Positions 9,001 through 15,509 are shown, counted from the first letter of the stretch. The stretch: DNA of 15,509 bases from JBLNDG01 sp050261415 (GCA_050261415.1 JBLNDG010000029.1:1-15509), one strand, 5' to 3'. A program made the numbers and translations. Notes: generated by a model from the sequence alone, not told the origin.

Positions 9001-9489
9001 AGCCTTAATTATTACAGGGAAGCCTATTTGTGCTGCGAAGCCTATAGCTTCTGTTTCGTCGGTTATCGGCTCGTCCAGACCTGGAACAGTTGGCACACCC
9101 ACAGATTTTGCGATCATTTTTGATTTTATTTTGTCCCCAAGATTATCTATCATATCGCTTTTGGGGCCGATGAATATGATACCGTTTTCCTCACACTTTC
9201 TTGCAAAATCAGGGTTCTCAGAAAGGAATCCATACCCCGGATGTATTGCGTCTACACCTTTTTTGAGTGCAAGATTTATTATATCCTCAATATTGAGATA
9301 TGCCTCTATCGGTCCCCTTTTTTCGCCAATAAGGTAGGACTCGTCAGATTTTATTCTGAAAAGGGCATATTTATCCTCTTTTGAATACATTGCGACCGTT
9401 CTTATGCCTAGCTCTTTACAGGCCCTGAATATTCTAATCGCAATTTCCCCCCTGTTTGCAACCAATACCTTCTTGATTTTCCTTTCCAT
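6058..9489 (-). CDS. pyc: Pyruvate carboxylase, single-chain
   Basis: This 1143-residue cytoplasmic enzyme makes oxaloacetate from pyruvate, bicarbonate and ATP, refilling the TCA branch and feeding aspartate synthesis. The order is that of the usual single-chain enzyme of about 1150 residues: biotin carboxylase (about 1-450) with VLVANRGEIA, the ATP-grasp glycine loop GGGGRGM and EMNPRIQVEHT; carboxyltransferase (about 530-1000) with TTYRDAHQSL, the carbamylated-Lys motif GIKDMAG and the metal ligands HLHTHDTSGNG; and a C-terminal biotinyl domain with VEAMKME, biotin Lys at 1109. The full length separates it from split oxaloacetate decarboxylase or two-subunit carboxylases. The ATG at 9489 has an AAAGGA about 10 nt upstream. 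It is a one-gene unit with its own promoter and terminator. No lesion is visible. Confidence 0.97.
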   Translation of the reverse strand: MERKIKKVLVANRGEIAIRIFRACKELGIRTVAMYSKEDKYALFRIKSDESYLIGEKRGPIEAYLNIEDIINLALKKGVDAIHPGYGFLSENPDFARKCEENGIIFIGPKSDMIDNLGDKIKSKMIAKSVGVPTVPGLDEPITDETEAIGFAAQIGFPVIIKAAAGGGGRGMRIVYEEKEFVSSYRSARSEARKAFGNDAVFIEKYLDRPKHIEVQLLGDLYGNIVHLFERDCSIQRRHQKIIEFAPALSITEEKRKAICEDALKIARKLNYESAGTIEFLMDSTGQHYFIEMNPRIQVEHTITEMITGIDIVQSQLLIAQGYPLDSPEIGIKSQEDIEKKGYAIQCRITTEDPFNNFAPDTGKITEYRSGSGFGIRLDGGNGYTGSTITPYYDSLLVKIVSWSRTFDDAVRKASRSIKELSVKGVKTNEDFIINVLNHPTFKNGECTTGFIDETPELFDIRPKKDKETKIIKFIGEKLVNEIKDTKKDFDIPKVPQITIPENLSGTKQILDEKGVKGLIDWIKSQNKLLLTDTTYRDAHQSLVATRLRTKDILKISEATSVLAKDLFSLEMWGGATFDVSYRFLKESPWRRLQMLRSKVPNILFQMLVRGSNAVGYTNYPDNVIREFIRESAKQGIDIFRIFDSLNWLKGMEVALDEALKSGKVAEVAICYTGDILDEKREKYSLKYYVDTAVEIERMGAHILGIKDMAGLLKPYAAKKLVETLKRYISIPIHLHTHDTSGNGIATVMMAANAGVDIADAAFNSMAGLTSQPALNSIVAALANTDRDTGIGLDDIQKLSDYWYDTRKLYEPFESGLKSGTAEIYRYEIPGGQYSNLRSQVESFGMGHLFDEVKLMYKDVNELLGDIVKVTPSSKVVGDLAIFMVKNGLTKDNILEKGRNLNYPDSAVSYFKGMMGQPVGGFPEELQKIVLKGEAPITVRPGEILEPADFDDVSRKLADELHDEPNIRNILSYALYPKVYKDYLKFINEYGDLSNLESHVFFYGLREGETCEIELEEGKIMIVKLIEMQKVDQDGYVTVVFEINGNRREIKIFDKAYGERSKIEQELMANPSDINEIGASIPGVVSKILVQEGDNVNDKQSLIIVEAMKMETNILAPKAGKIEKIYVKEGQQIKAGQLLIELA

Positions 9490-9553
9490 TTAGTACACAT
9501 CCTTTACCATTGAATATTTATACATGACGACCAGTTTTAAATATATAATTGAA

Positions 9554-9583
9554 ATTATACTAAATAGAGCGGTTGCAATGCAA
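9554..9583 (-). promoter_or_regulatory. Promoter of pyc
   Basis: On the minus strand TTGCAT (9583-9578), an 18-nt spacer and a perfect TATAAT (9559-9554) lie about 65 nt ahead of the ATG. The -35 region lies in a small palindrome, TTGCAATGCAA (9573-9583), which could be a binding site. The leader also contains AACTGGTCGTCATG near 9525-9538, whose left half resembles a FadR/GntR half-site; this is weak evidence. Confidence 0.7.
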
Positions 9584-9620
9584 GTACTTTATTCTACCAT
9601 AATAATTTTTTGCATAAATA

Positions 9621-9641
9621 AACACCATTTATAAGGGTGTT
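9621..9641. repeat. Short inverted repeat upstream of pyc
   Basis: AACACC (9621-9626) and GGTGTT (9636-9641) can form a small hairpin. No clean T-run follows on either strand, so it is at best a weak terminator. It may belong to the insertion-sequence relic next to it. Confidence 0.35.
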
Positions 9642-9724
9642 CTATCTACAATGCTGTGTATACCTGCCGATGCACTTTTCCTCCTCATACTGAGTTCTTG
9701 GCTCTTAGTATTCGTAAGGTTTTT

Positions 9725-9805
9725 ATGGGAACACTTAAGGGACAAAAGCATTATTCAAGGGAATTCAAGGAAATGGTGGTACAGGAGCATTATGAATGTG
9801 ACAAA
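9725..9805 (+). mobile_element. Relic of an IS3-type transposase (OrfA start)
   Basis: An ATG at 9725 opens a frame beginning MGTLKGQKHYSREFKEMVV. The YSREFKE stretch is typical of the first residues of IS3-family OrfA (helix-turn-helix transposase). The similarity fades after about 27 residues, where the gcv terminator begins, and the frame stops at 9844. No OrfB or clear pair of terminal repeats is seen. Sequence at 9876-9904, ending GTGTTCAGTTCA, might be part of an old IS end, but no matching partner is visible. This is a non-functional scar. Confidence 0.5.
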
Positions 9806-9836
9806 AAACTGACACCGTTTGAAAAACGATGCCAGT
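9803..9836 (-). terminator. Intrinsic terminator of the gcv operon
   Basis: On the minus strand ACTGGCATCGTTT (9836-9824) pairs with AAACGGTGTCAGT (9820-9808) over all 13 positions, two of them G-U, with a 3-nt loop and a T6 tail (9808-9803). It is about 85 nt after the stop of the gcvT-glyA fusion. Confidence 0.85.
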
Positions 9837-9919
9837 CTGCGTAATCTAAAGTAATTCTATGATAGTGCTTTTTATTTTGTGCCCACTATCTTGTGTTCAG
9901 TTCAAAACTCTCTTTTTTA

Positions 9920-12568
9920 TTACAGATGGATGCTGCGTGCTAATTTATCCAGGCTTGCCACAATTTCCTCATCTGTAAAGCAGTACTTCATATCTGTGAA
10001 ATTGCTTCTTAACTTTTTAACTTCTTCCTTGACGTTTTTATTCCTCAAAATGACATCAGCCATTAACTCAGCAAGCTGTTCGAACTCTTTCTTGCCGAAG
10101 CCGAATCTTGTCATCTCGGGAACACCAAGCCGTAAAGCTCCTGAGGCTGTAAAGCCTTCTTCTTCCGGAGTTGCTTGATAGTTAACAATAATATTGTTGT
10201 CTTCCAGCCTGTTAGCCATCTCCGGACCTGCACCATAGCCTACCCTGACAATGACCTGATGTGTCTCGGTATAGGATATAGCCGGATCTCCAGCCACCTC
10301 CAAGCCAACCTGCTTCAGGCATTTAGCAAAGTATTTTGCATTTTCTATGATGTTCTTCTGATATTCATCCTTAAAGTAATTCATCTCATAGGCTGCCATC
10401 AGAAGACCCAACATTGTTCCAAGGTGATGGTTGCTTACGCTTCCTGGGAAAGCCCTTGTTTCTATAGCTTCCCACAGCTTATACTTGAGTTCATCTTCCC
10501 GGTAGTTTGTTGCTATGATACCTCTTTGTGTCCCGAAAAATGTCTTATGGGTGGAGCCGGTAACTATTTCGGCACCTTCGGCAAATGGATTTTGGAAGTA
10601 GTCCCCTGCTATTCCAAGAACATGTGCCATATCATACATTATAGTCGTATTTATTTTCTGATCGTCAACAAACTGTCTGATTTCCTTAACCGGTTCCTTA
10701 TGCAATACCATGCTCTTTCCGAAAATAATAAACTCCGGTTTGTACTTGTCGATTATCTTCTTTGTTTCTTCAACATCTATTTTGAAGCTGTTGTCCTTAA
10801 GTACCGGGAAATTTACCACAGCAGGTTTTTCTGTCACAGGGTCTATAGCAATATAATCATGCAGGGCACCCATAGGCTGCGAGCTTAGATGTCCACCCTT
10901 TATAATGTGGTTGTTCAAAACGTATCCTAACCTGCTGGCATCCTTCTTCCGGTTAACTCTGTTCTTGAAATCCATTACTGCGCTGAAAGCCGCTGTATTG
11001 GCCATTTGCCCGCTGATTACCCTGGTTTCGGCTTCTGTACATTTCAAGTACTTTTTCATTTCCTCAATGAGCAGGTGTTCCACTTCGTCGATGAATTTTG
11101 TACCCTGATAGTAGAAAACATCATAGTCATAGAATGACTTTACTTTTTTATGTTCAGCATACCTGAAGGAGGGGTCCATGACCGACAGCAACCTGACTGC
11201 ACTTGAATGAGTTTGCTCTGATGGTATCAGATTGATGCATTCCACCTGCCTCCATATATGGTTACCGAGGCTTTTCTCCAGCAGATTCAATGCTTTGGCT
11301 TTATAATCCGACGAGTTATCTGCTTCATAACTTTCCGTATAGCTATAAAGAATAGGTCTTGCAAAAGGCGGTGCATCCCCCTTCATATGGTAGGGAACTA
11401 TCACTGCTTTGGCCTTGTTTCCTCGGATTTCTATTTCCACTTCATCATCAACCAGAACATCACTGTTTATAAGGGCAAGGCCGATAGCTCTCGTGCCTTT
11501 TTCCTCTTTAATTACCGTATCCAGTCCATGTCCTTCTGTTTTAAAATAAGGCACCATGGTACCGCTGGTAACATATCCTATTTCCGCACCGTTTCTGAAT
11601 ACCTTGAACCCATTTCTTGCAATGCCTCTGTCCGTTAACGCAAAAGGCTTGAGCATCCTTGGCAGGTCTTTGAGATCGGAAAAATCCCTCTTCATTATTC
11701 TCTGTGAAGCTTCAAACTGTTTGAGAAGAGCTTTTTTCCCTATGTAATCCCCTTTTGCTTCGGCAAAGCTTACTGCAAATTTAGCCAAAGGTACTGAAAA
11801 AATCTGAATTTCCTGTCCATTGGCATCCGCGCCCAATTCGTGTCCATAAAGCGGCAGCCCTGCTTCCAGCCTCAAAGTGTCTCTTGCTCCAAGCCCAGTC
11901 GGCTTAGCGCCGTTTTCCATCAAAAGATTCCAAATAGCAACAGCATCAGAGGCTTTGACAAACAATTCAAACCCAATAGGCTCTCCTGTATATCCTGTTT
12001 TGGCAACCCGCACTTCTTTTCCTGCCAGTTCAATTGTGTTAAGGGAATTCTTTACAGGCTCCGTCAAATACGGATCCTTCGAAAGCTTTCCCAAAATATT
12101 TTTCGAATCGGGTCCCTGTATTGCAATCATTGCAACCTCATCAGACTTATTTATTATCTCTGCATCAAATCGTTTGATTTCCCCGGTCAAATGTGCCCAA
12201 TCTTTCTCTGCATTGGACGCATTTACAACCAATACATATTCACCTTCGCAAAAACGGTAGAGGTAAGCATCATCTATAGCTCCCCCATTTTCATTAGGAA
12301 TCATTGAATATTGAGCCTGCTTCAGATCCAAAGCTAAAACATTGCTGGTCAATACATATTGTAAGAACTGTACTGCTTCCCTTCCGGTTATAACAAACCT
12401 TCCCATATGGGAAACGTCGAATATACCGGCTCTTTTTCTTGTGTAAAGATGTTCTTCAACAATACCGTCAGGATAATTAACGGGCATTTCCCAACCGCCA
12501 AAGTCCACCATATTGGCCTTCAGTTTCAAATGTTCATCAAAAAGTACCGTTCTTTTTAAAGTGCTCAT
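9920..12568 (-). CDS. gcvT-glyA: Fused aminomethyltransferase (GcvT) and serine hydroxymethyltransferase (GlyA)
   Basis: One uninterrupted 882-residue frame joins two enzymes of one-carbon metabolism. Residues 1 to about 405 are GcvT, which takes the aminomethyl group from lipoyl-GcvH and gives methylene-tetrahydrofolate and ammonia. It shows the folate-site GGAIDD (95-100), GYTGEPIGFE (192-201) and LGARDTLRLEAGLPLYG (226-242). Residues from about 420 onward are a PLP-dependent SHMT, which converts glycine and methylene-tetrahydrofolate to serine. The PLP Lys is K675 in STHKT, with D646 and H649 (YDMAH), H560 (GGHL), Y470/E472 (RYAE), Y487 and R813, matching E. coli SHMT Y55/E57, Y65, H126, D200/H203, K229 and R363. 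The SHMT half is divergent elsewhere, for example THKTFFGTQRG instead of THKTLAGPRGG. The ATG at 12568 has an AGGAGGAGG site and follows lpd by 17 nt. A fusion would favour handover of methylene-tetrahydrofolate; that is inference. Confidence 0.93.
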   Translation of the reverse strand: MSTLKRTVLFDEHLKLKANMVDFGGWEMPVNYPDGIVEEHLYTRKRAGIFDVSHMGRFVITGREAVQFLQYVLTSNVLALDLKQAQYSMIPNENGGAIDDAYLYRFCEGEYVLVVNASNAEKDWAHLTGEIKRFDAEIINKSDEVAMIAIQGPDSKNILGKLSKDPYLTEPVKNSLNTIELAGKEVRVAKTGYTGEPIGFELFVKASDAVAIWNLLMENGAKPTGLGARDTLRLEAGLPLYGHELGADANGQEIQIFSVPLAKFAVSFAEAKGDYIGKKALLKQFEASQRIMKRDFSDLKDLPRMLKPFALTDRGIARNGFKVFRNGAEIGYVTSGTMVPYFKTEGHGLDTVIKEEKGTRAIGLALINSDVLVDDEVEIEIRGNKAKAVIVPYHMKGDAPPFARPILYSYTESYEADNSSDYKAKALNLLEKSLGNHIWRQVECINLIPSEQTHSSAVRLLSVMDPSFRYAEHKKVKSFYDYDVFYYQGTKFIDEVEHLLIEEMKKYLKCTEAETRVISGQMANTAAFSAVMDFKNRVNRKKDASRLGYVLNNHIIKGGHLSSQPMGALHDYIAIDPVTEKPAVVNFPVLKDNSFKIDVEETKKIIDKYKPEFIIFGKSMVLHKEPVKEIRQFVDDQKINTTIMYDMAHVLGIAGDYFQNPFAEGAEIVTGSTHKTFFGTQRGIIATNYREDELKYKLWEAIETRAFPGSVSNHHLGTMLGLLMAAYEMNYFKDEYQKNIIENAKYFAKCLKQVGLEVAGDPAISYTETHQVIVRVGYGAGPEMANRLEDNNIIVNYQATPEEEGFTASGALRLGVPEMTRFGFGKKEFEQLAELMADVILRNKNVKEEVKKLRSNFTDMKYCFTDEEIVASLDKLARSIHL

Positions 12569-12585
12569 AGATCCTCCTCCTATTT

Positions 12586-13992
12586 TTATATTTTTTTTAC
12601 AGGTGCTGCATGCAGTGCAATACCTTCAAGTCCCATAACCGCCTCTGAAAATACTTCCCCGAGCGTAGGATGAGCATGAATAGTCCCTATGATGTCGTCT
12701 GCCGAAAGCTTCATGCCGATAGCCAATACCCCTTCATGAACCAGGTCCGATGCATGGGGACCAAGAATATGCACTCCGATAATGGTATTATTCTCGTCAG
12801 AAATAACCTTCAATAGTCCTTCACCTTCACCCAAGGTTAATGCTTTCCCGTTAGCTCCAAACATAAATTTTCCGGTTTTATAGGCAATCCCTTTTGTGCG
12901 TGCTTCGTCCTCCGTCATACCAGCCGATGCTATTTCCGGGAAGGTGAAAACACAGCTGGGCACCACCATTACATTCTGATGCGGTTTGAGTCCCATCATG
13001 TGCTCAACAGCAGTAATCCCTTGATGAGATGCAGTATGCGCCAGCATTATGCCTCCTGTCACATCACCAATGGCATAAATATGAGGTACATTGGTCTGTC
13101 CATAGCTATTCGTTCCAATCCCTTTCCTATCATAAGCCACCCCGGCATTCTCCAGCATCAGCCCTTCAGTCACAGGCTTCCTGCCTGTAGCCATAAGGAC
13201 CTTATCAGCCGCTACCTTGATTTCACCCTTTGCTGTTGAAACTGTCAGCAGCATTTCATCCTGCTTCTCTATCTTCATAACCTTTGAGGCAGTTAATATT
13301 TCGATACCCTTTTTCTTCATCATTGGTGCCATTCTCTTACTGAGGTCGCTGTCCAACTGGGCTAAAATGCCGGGTAAGAATTCTATTACCGTAACTTTGC
13401 TTCCAAAAGCATTGAAGATGTCTGCAAATTCCATACCGATGACTCCGCCGCCGATAATTGCCAGCCTTTGAGGGATATGATCTATAGCAAGCAGGCTGGT
13501 GCTGTCCAGCACATCCGGCAGGTCTGCGCCTTCAATCGGCAGTACTGCCGGTTTTGAACCTGTTGCAATAATAATATGTTCAGAAGATATGCTCTCATCT
13601 CCGCCATCTGCTTTTCTTACTGAAACCTCATTGTGGCCTATAAACTTTGCTTCTCCCGCAACAACAGTGATTCCATTGGATTTCATTAGCTGATCGATGC
13701 CGCCTACCAACTGGTCAACAATCTTTTTCTTTCGGGATTGTACCTGTTCCCAGTTGATGCCCGTTACATGGCTTACAATACCGAACTCCTCGCTGTTCTT
13801 TGCCAGATGGCAAACCTCAGCGCTTCGATATAATGCTTTTGTGGGAATACAGCCCCAGTTCAAACAGGTACCACCCAACCTTTGCCGTTCCACCAAACAT
13901 ACCTTGGCACCCAACTGCGCCGCCCGAATGGCCGCCACATACCCCCCCGGCCCGCCGCCGATAATAATCAAATCAAAATCGTATTTTTCCAT
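12586..13992 (-). CDS. lpdA: Dihydrolipoyl dehydrogenase (E3, L-protein)
   Basis: This FAD enzyme reoxidises the dihydrolipoyl arm of GcvH with NAD+. It shows the FAD-binding GGGPGGYVAAIRAAQLG near the N-terminus, the redox disulfide GGTCLNWGCIPTKAL, the NAD-binding GGGVIGMEFADIFNAFG and the C-terminal active-site HAHPTLGEVFSEA. The preferred start is the ATG at 13992 (468 residues, MEKYDFDLIIIGGG), because GAGGAGG lies just upstream. An in-frame ATG at 14013 would place that ribosome site inside the coding region (MAERGGK). The gene lies between gcvH (48-nt gap) and the gcvT-glyA fusion, so it probably serves the glycine system, though it could also be shared with other lipoyl complexes. Confidence 0.95.
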   Translation of the reverse strand: MEKYDFDLIIIGGGPGGYVAAIRAAQLGAKVCLVERQRLGGTCLNWGCIPTKALYRSAEVCHLAKNSEEFGIVSHVTGINWEQVQSRKKKIVDQLVGGIDQLMKSNGITVVAGEAKFIGHNEVSVRKADGGDESISSEHIIIATGSKPAVLPIEGADLPDVLDSTSLLAIDHIPQRLAIIGGGVIGMEFADIFNAFGSKVTVIEFLPGILAQLDSDLSKRMAPMMKKKGIEILTASKVMKIEKQDEMLLTVSTAKGEIKVAADKVLMATGRKPVTEGLMLENAGVAYDRKGIGTNSYGQTNVPHIYAIGDVTGGIMLAHTASHQGITAVEHMMGLKPHQNVMVVPSCVFTFPEIASAGMTEDEARTKGIAYKTGKFMFGANGKALTLGEGEGLLKVISDENNTIIGVHILGPHASDLVHEGVLAIGMKLSADDIIGTIHAHPTLGEVFSEAVMGLEGIALHAAPVKKI

Positions 13993-14040
13993 TTTTCCTC
14001 CTCTTTCCGCCATTGAGTACCGCCCTCCGCCTCTTGCACT

Positions 14041-14424
14041 TTACGCTTCCGCACTGCAGAATTTTTCATAGGCTGCTGCATTCATCAATTTTTCTAATTC
14101 TATAGGATTGCTCAATTCAATACAAATCATCCAGTTTTCAAAGGCATCCTGATTTACTAAAGCCGGATCATCAGCAACGGCATCATTGACTTCAGCAACA
14201 GTTCCGGATACCGGAAGATAAATATCGGACGCAGCCTTAACAGATTCTACAGTGCCGAAAACATCATCCTGCTTCAGGGATATCCCTGTCTCGGGCAATT
14301 CAACAAAGACCACATCCCCTAATGCATGCTGTGCATAATCCGTGATGCCGACATAGGCTTTAGAGCCCTCAACCTTAGCCCATTCATGATTTTTTGTGTA
14401 GTACAGACCTTCAATGATTTTCAA
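14041..14424 (-). CDS. gcvH: Glycine cleavage system H protein
   Basis: This small lipoyl carrier moves the aminomethyl group and reducing equivalents between the P, T and L proteins. The lipoylated Lys is in ESVKAASD, residue 63 with the preferred start, as in most GcvH proteins. That start is the TTG at 14424 (127 residues, MKIIEGLYYTKNHEW), with GGAGGG six nt upstream. The ATG at 14442 would add the six residues MNGGKK encoded by the ribosome site itself and is rejected. It is the first gene of the glycine operon, directly behind the riboswitch. Confidence 0.95.
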   Translation of the reverse strand: MKIIEGLYYTKNHEWAKVEGSKAYVGITDYAQHALGDVVFVELPETGISLKQDDVFGTVESVKAASDIYLPVSGTVAEVNDAVADDPALVNQDAFENWMICIELSNPIELEKLMNAAAYEKFCSAEA

Positions 14425-14450
14425 TTTTTTCCCTCCATTCATATTTAAAC

Positions 14451-14490
14451 AAAAAGAGAATGCAAGACTAATACAAGCCTAACATTCTCT
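14451..14490 (-). terminator. Riboswitch-controlled terminator
   Basis: On the minus strand AGAGAATG (14490-14483) pairs with CATTCTCT (14462-14455), with further pairing inside and a T5 tail. The 5' arm overlaps the CAGAG strand (14491-14487) that closes helix P1 of the second glycine aptamer, so aptamer folding and terminator formation exclude each other. Confidence 0.85.
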
Positions 14491-14665
14491 GTATTTTTTA
14501 CCTGAGAGTATCGCCCACCTTAATGCGGCTTTCCCCTTCGGTGCCTTCCGGTCTTTCCAGAGTCCCATCGGGCAATGATACTTTTGCCTGAAAGTTTCTG
14601 CACACGTATTGGCAAGCGCTGCATTGCTTCTTCGGCCATCATGAATTGATGTCTCTCATTGCCTT
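14483..14665 (-). promoter_or_regulatory. Tandem glycine riboswitch
   Basis: Two glycine aptamers follow each other. In the first, P1 is GGCAATGA (14663-14656) with TCATTGCC further along, and the core reads GCCGAAGAAGCAA and AAACTTTCAGGCAAAAG. The second begins at CTCTGGAAAGACCGG (from about 14562) and has GGCACCGAAGGGG and ATACTCTCAGGT, closing with CAGAG (14491-14487). These are the conserved glycine-aptamer blocks. Since P1 of aptamer 2 shares bases with the terminator stem, glycine binding should allow read-through: an ON switch for gcvH, lpd and gcvT-glyA. Confidence 0.93.
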
Positions 14666-14691
14666 CATCTGTAATTATTTTCTTTATTTTT

Positions 14692-14721
14692 ATCATAGCA
14701 TCCCGCAAAACTTGCTGTCAA
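14692..14721 (-). promoter_or_regulatory. Promoter of the glycine operon
   Basis: On the minus strand a perfect TTGACA (14721-14716), an 18-nt spacer and an extended -10, TGCTATGAT (hexamer 14697-14692), give a start near 14685, just ahead of aptamer 1. Confidence 0.85.
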
Positions 14722-14811
14722 CGATAATATATAATCTTTTTCAATTCCTAATTATTATCCATAGACATATATAATGTATATACCTGCAATGCACCTTTCA
14801 TCCATTTGCAT

Positions 14812-15234
14812 TTAAATATCCCCATACCCACAAGCCAAATCCAACAAGCCTTTCTCTACTTTTCTGATTCCATCCAAATCTTCTTCATTTGTCAATATTA
14901 TTATGGCTGCTTTCTCACCCATAAAGCGGTAAAAGTCCGCGTTCCTCGAGCATCATGATAGCCATTGATGTGAACTGCTTGCTTATCGATCCGATTTTAA
15001 ATACCGTTTCCGGCGTATTGGGAATCTGCTTCTCATAGTCAGCCATACCATAGCCTTTTTCAATATGATTTTACCATCATACGCAACAAGCACCGACCCA
15101 CTGAATGCTGTTTTGTAGTTGGTAAAGAAATCATCGAGGATTTTTTGCAGGTCACCGTATCCTGCCGGTGTACCAGCGGTCAATACAGCGCATACCAGGG
15201 TCATAATCAGGATAAATGGTAAAATTCTTTTCAT
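14812..15234 (-). pseudogene. Beta-lactamase-like serine hydrolase, degraded
   Basis: Three frames must be joined to read this remnant. From the ATG at 15234 a signal peptide (MKRILPFILIMTLVCAVLTA) leads to FSGSVLVAYDGKIILKK, the start of a class C beta-lactamase/DD-peptidase-like domain (PF00144). One A appears lost from the run at 15056-15060. In the next frame GYGMADYEKQIPNT and the catalytic SxxK motif (GSISKQFTS) follow. Then, near 14928-14938, most of the domain is missing, and a third frame gives a typical C-terminal strand and helix, FMGEKAAIIILTNEEDLDG, ending in a TAA at 14814-14812. Intact relatives are usually over 300 residues; about 125 remain. It cannot make an active enzyme. 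Confidence 0.8.
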
Positions 15235-15313
15235 TCAATCGTCCCACTATACCCGATTTTATTCTTTCAGCTGTAATGCTATAAGTAAAATAATGGTACT
15301 ATTTACACTTTCG

Positions 15314-15322
15314 ATTATACCA
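15314..15322 (-). promoter_or_regulatory. Possible promoter of the beta-lactamase-like relic
   Basis: On the minus strand TGGTATAAT is an extended -10 with a perfect TATAAT, about 80 nt before the ATG. No clear -35 is seen. A second possible -10, TATAGT, lies closer to the gene. Confidence 0.4.
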
Positions 15323-15361
15323 CTTTTTGTAAGTTAATATATATTGCCGGCAGTGTATAAT

Positions 15362-15509
15362 AAAGTAGGGAAACTAATTCCTTAGTTCCCCCCCCTTATC
15401 AAACCGTACGTGCCCTATTAAGGCATACGGCTTACCAATTGTAGCTTTTGAGCTATCAGGTTGTCACGAATTTCATAGCATTGGATATTTTATTAAGTCG
15501 GTCAGGTGT
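15362..15509 (-). mobile_element. 3' end of a group II intron (domains V-VI), cut by the window edge
   Basis: On the minus strand, 15433-15401 has the domain V layout: AAGCCGTATGCC, a short loop, then GGGCACGTACGGTTT, with the catalytic AGC triad and the two-nt CG bulge on the 3' side. It closely resembles domain V of Ll.LtrB. A hairpin follows (15390-15383 with 15376-15368) in the place of domain VI, then CCCTACTTTAT, a plausible intron end near 15362. Odd points are a UA-rich loop instead of a GNRA tetraloop, and an unpaired T rather than A in the hairpin. The reverse transcriptase, if present, would lie beyond the right edge. Confidence 0.65.

Noticed and set aside
9524..9540. A full FadR-type operator in the pyc leader
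   Set aside because: Only one half (AACTGGTCG) matches; the other half is not palindromic with it.
10175..10888. A 237-codon plus-strand open frame
   Set aside because: It is antisense to the SHMT half of the fusion, shows no recognisable domain and has no ribosome site I can support.
13993..14013. ATG at 14013 as the lpd start
   Set aside because: The extension covers the GAGGAGG site; the ATG at 13992 begins directly before the FAD-binding fold.
14425..14442. ATG at 14442 as the gcvH start
   Set aside because: The extra residues MNGGKK are encoded by the GGAGGG ribosome site; the TTG at 14424 has correct spacing and gives the normal GcvH length.
14520..14708. A 62-codon minus-strand open frame ahead of gcvH
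   Set aside because: It lies across both glycine aptamers, whose conserved bases explain the sequence, and it has no ribosome site.
1..15509. CRISPR arrays, tRNA or rRNA genes, prophage or defence genes
   Set aside because: No regularly spaced repeats, cloverleaf sequences, rRNA blocks or recognisable defence proteins were seen.

Overview
The window looks like chromosomal DNA from an AT-rich Gram-positive anaerobe, most likely a clostridium. Ribosome binding sites are strong AGGAGG types, promoters resemble sigma-A sites, there is a tandem glycine riboswitch, and the protein families (CsoR, a VanR/VanS-like two-component pair, single-chain pyruvate carboxylase) fit Firmicutes. No species can be named from the sequence alone. 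Almost every gene lies on the minus strand, so the layout reads from right to left.

Right edge (about 15509 to 14812): the 3' end of a probable group II intron (domain V and a domain VI-like hairpin) enters from outside. Next is a wrecked gene for a secreted beta-lactamase-like serine hydrolase, with a one-base frameshift and a large internal deletion.

Glycine block (14721 to 9803): a strong promoter, a tandem glycine riboswitch with a competing terminator, then gcvH, lpd (E3) and one long gene fusing aminomethyltransferase (GcvT) to a divergent serine hydroxymethyltransferase (GlyA), closed by an intrinsic terminator. The glycine decarboxylase gene gcvP is not in the window. Glycine should turn the operon on. 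H-protein, E3, T-protein and SHMT would move the glycine C2 carbon through methylene-tetrahydrofolate into serine, provided GcvP is supplied from elsewhere.

Intergenic 9490-9919: a small IS3-type transposase relic, the gcv terminator, and the promoter of the next gene, pyc. The full-length pyruvate carboxylase gene (9489 to 6058) stands alone between its own promoter and terminator.

Protease and signalling block (5964 to 2460): phased TTAAG boxes resembling an OmpR-family operator precede a subtilisin-like lipoprotein gene. A response regulator and a sensor kinase follow. The protease gene has an in-frame stop after its signal peptide. The regulator gene is frameshifted exactly at a perfect 19-bp inverted repeat. 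The system therefore looks broken, unless these are sequence errors.

Metal block (2457 to 225): a promoter whose start region is covered by a CsoR-type operator drives csoR and a P1B-type metal-exporting ATPase. The CsoR ligands look copper-like, while the pump's membrane motifs are not those of standard CopA. A bidirectional terminator separates it from the tail of a plus-strand gene at the left edge.
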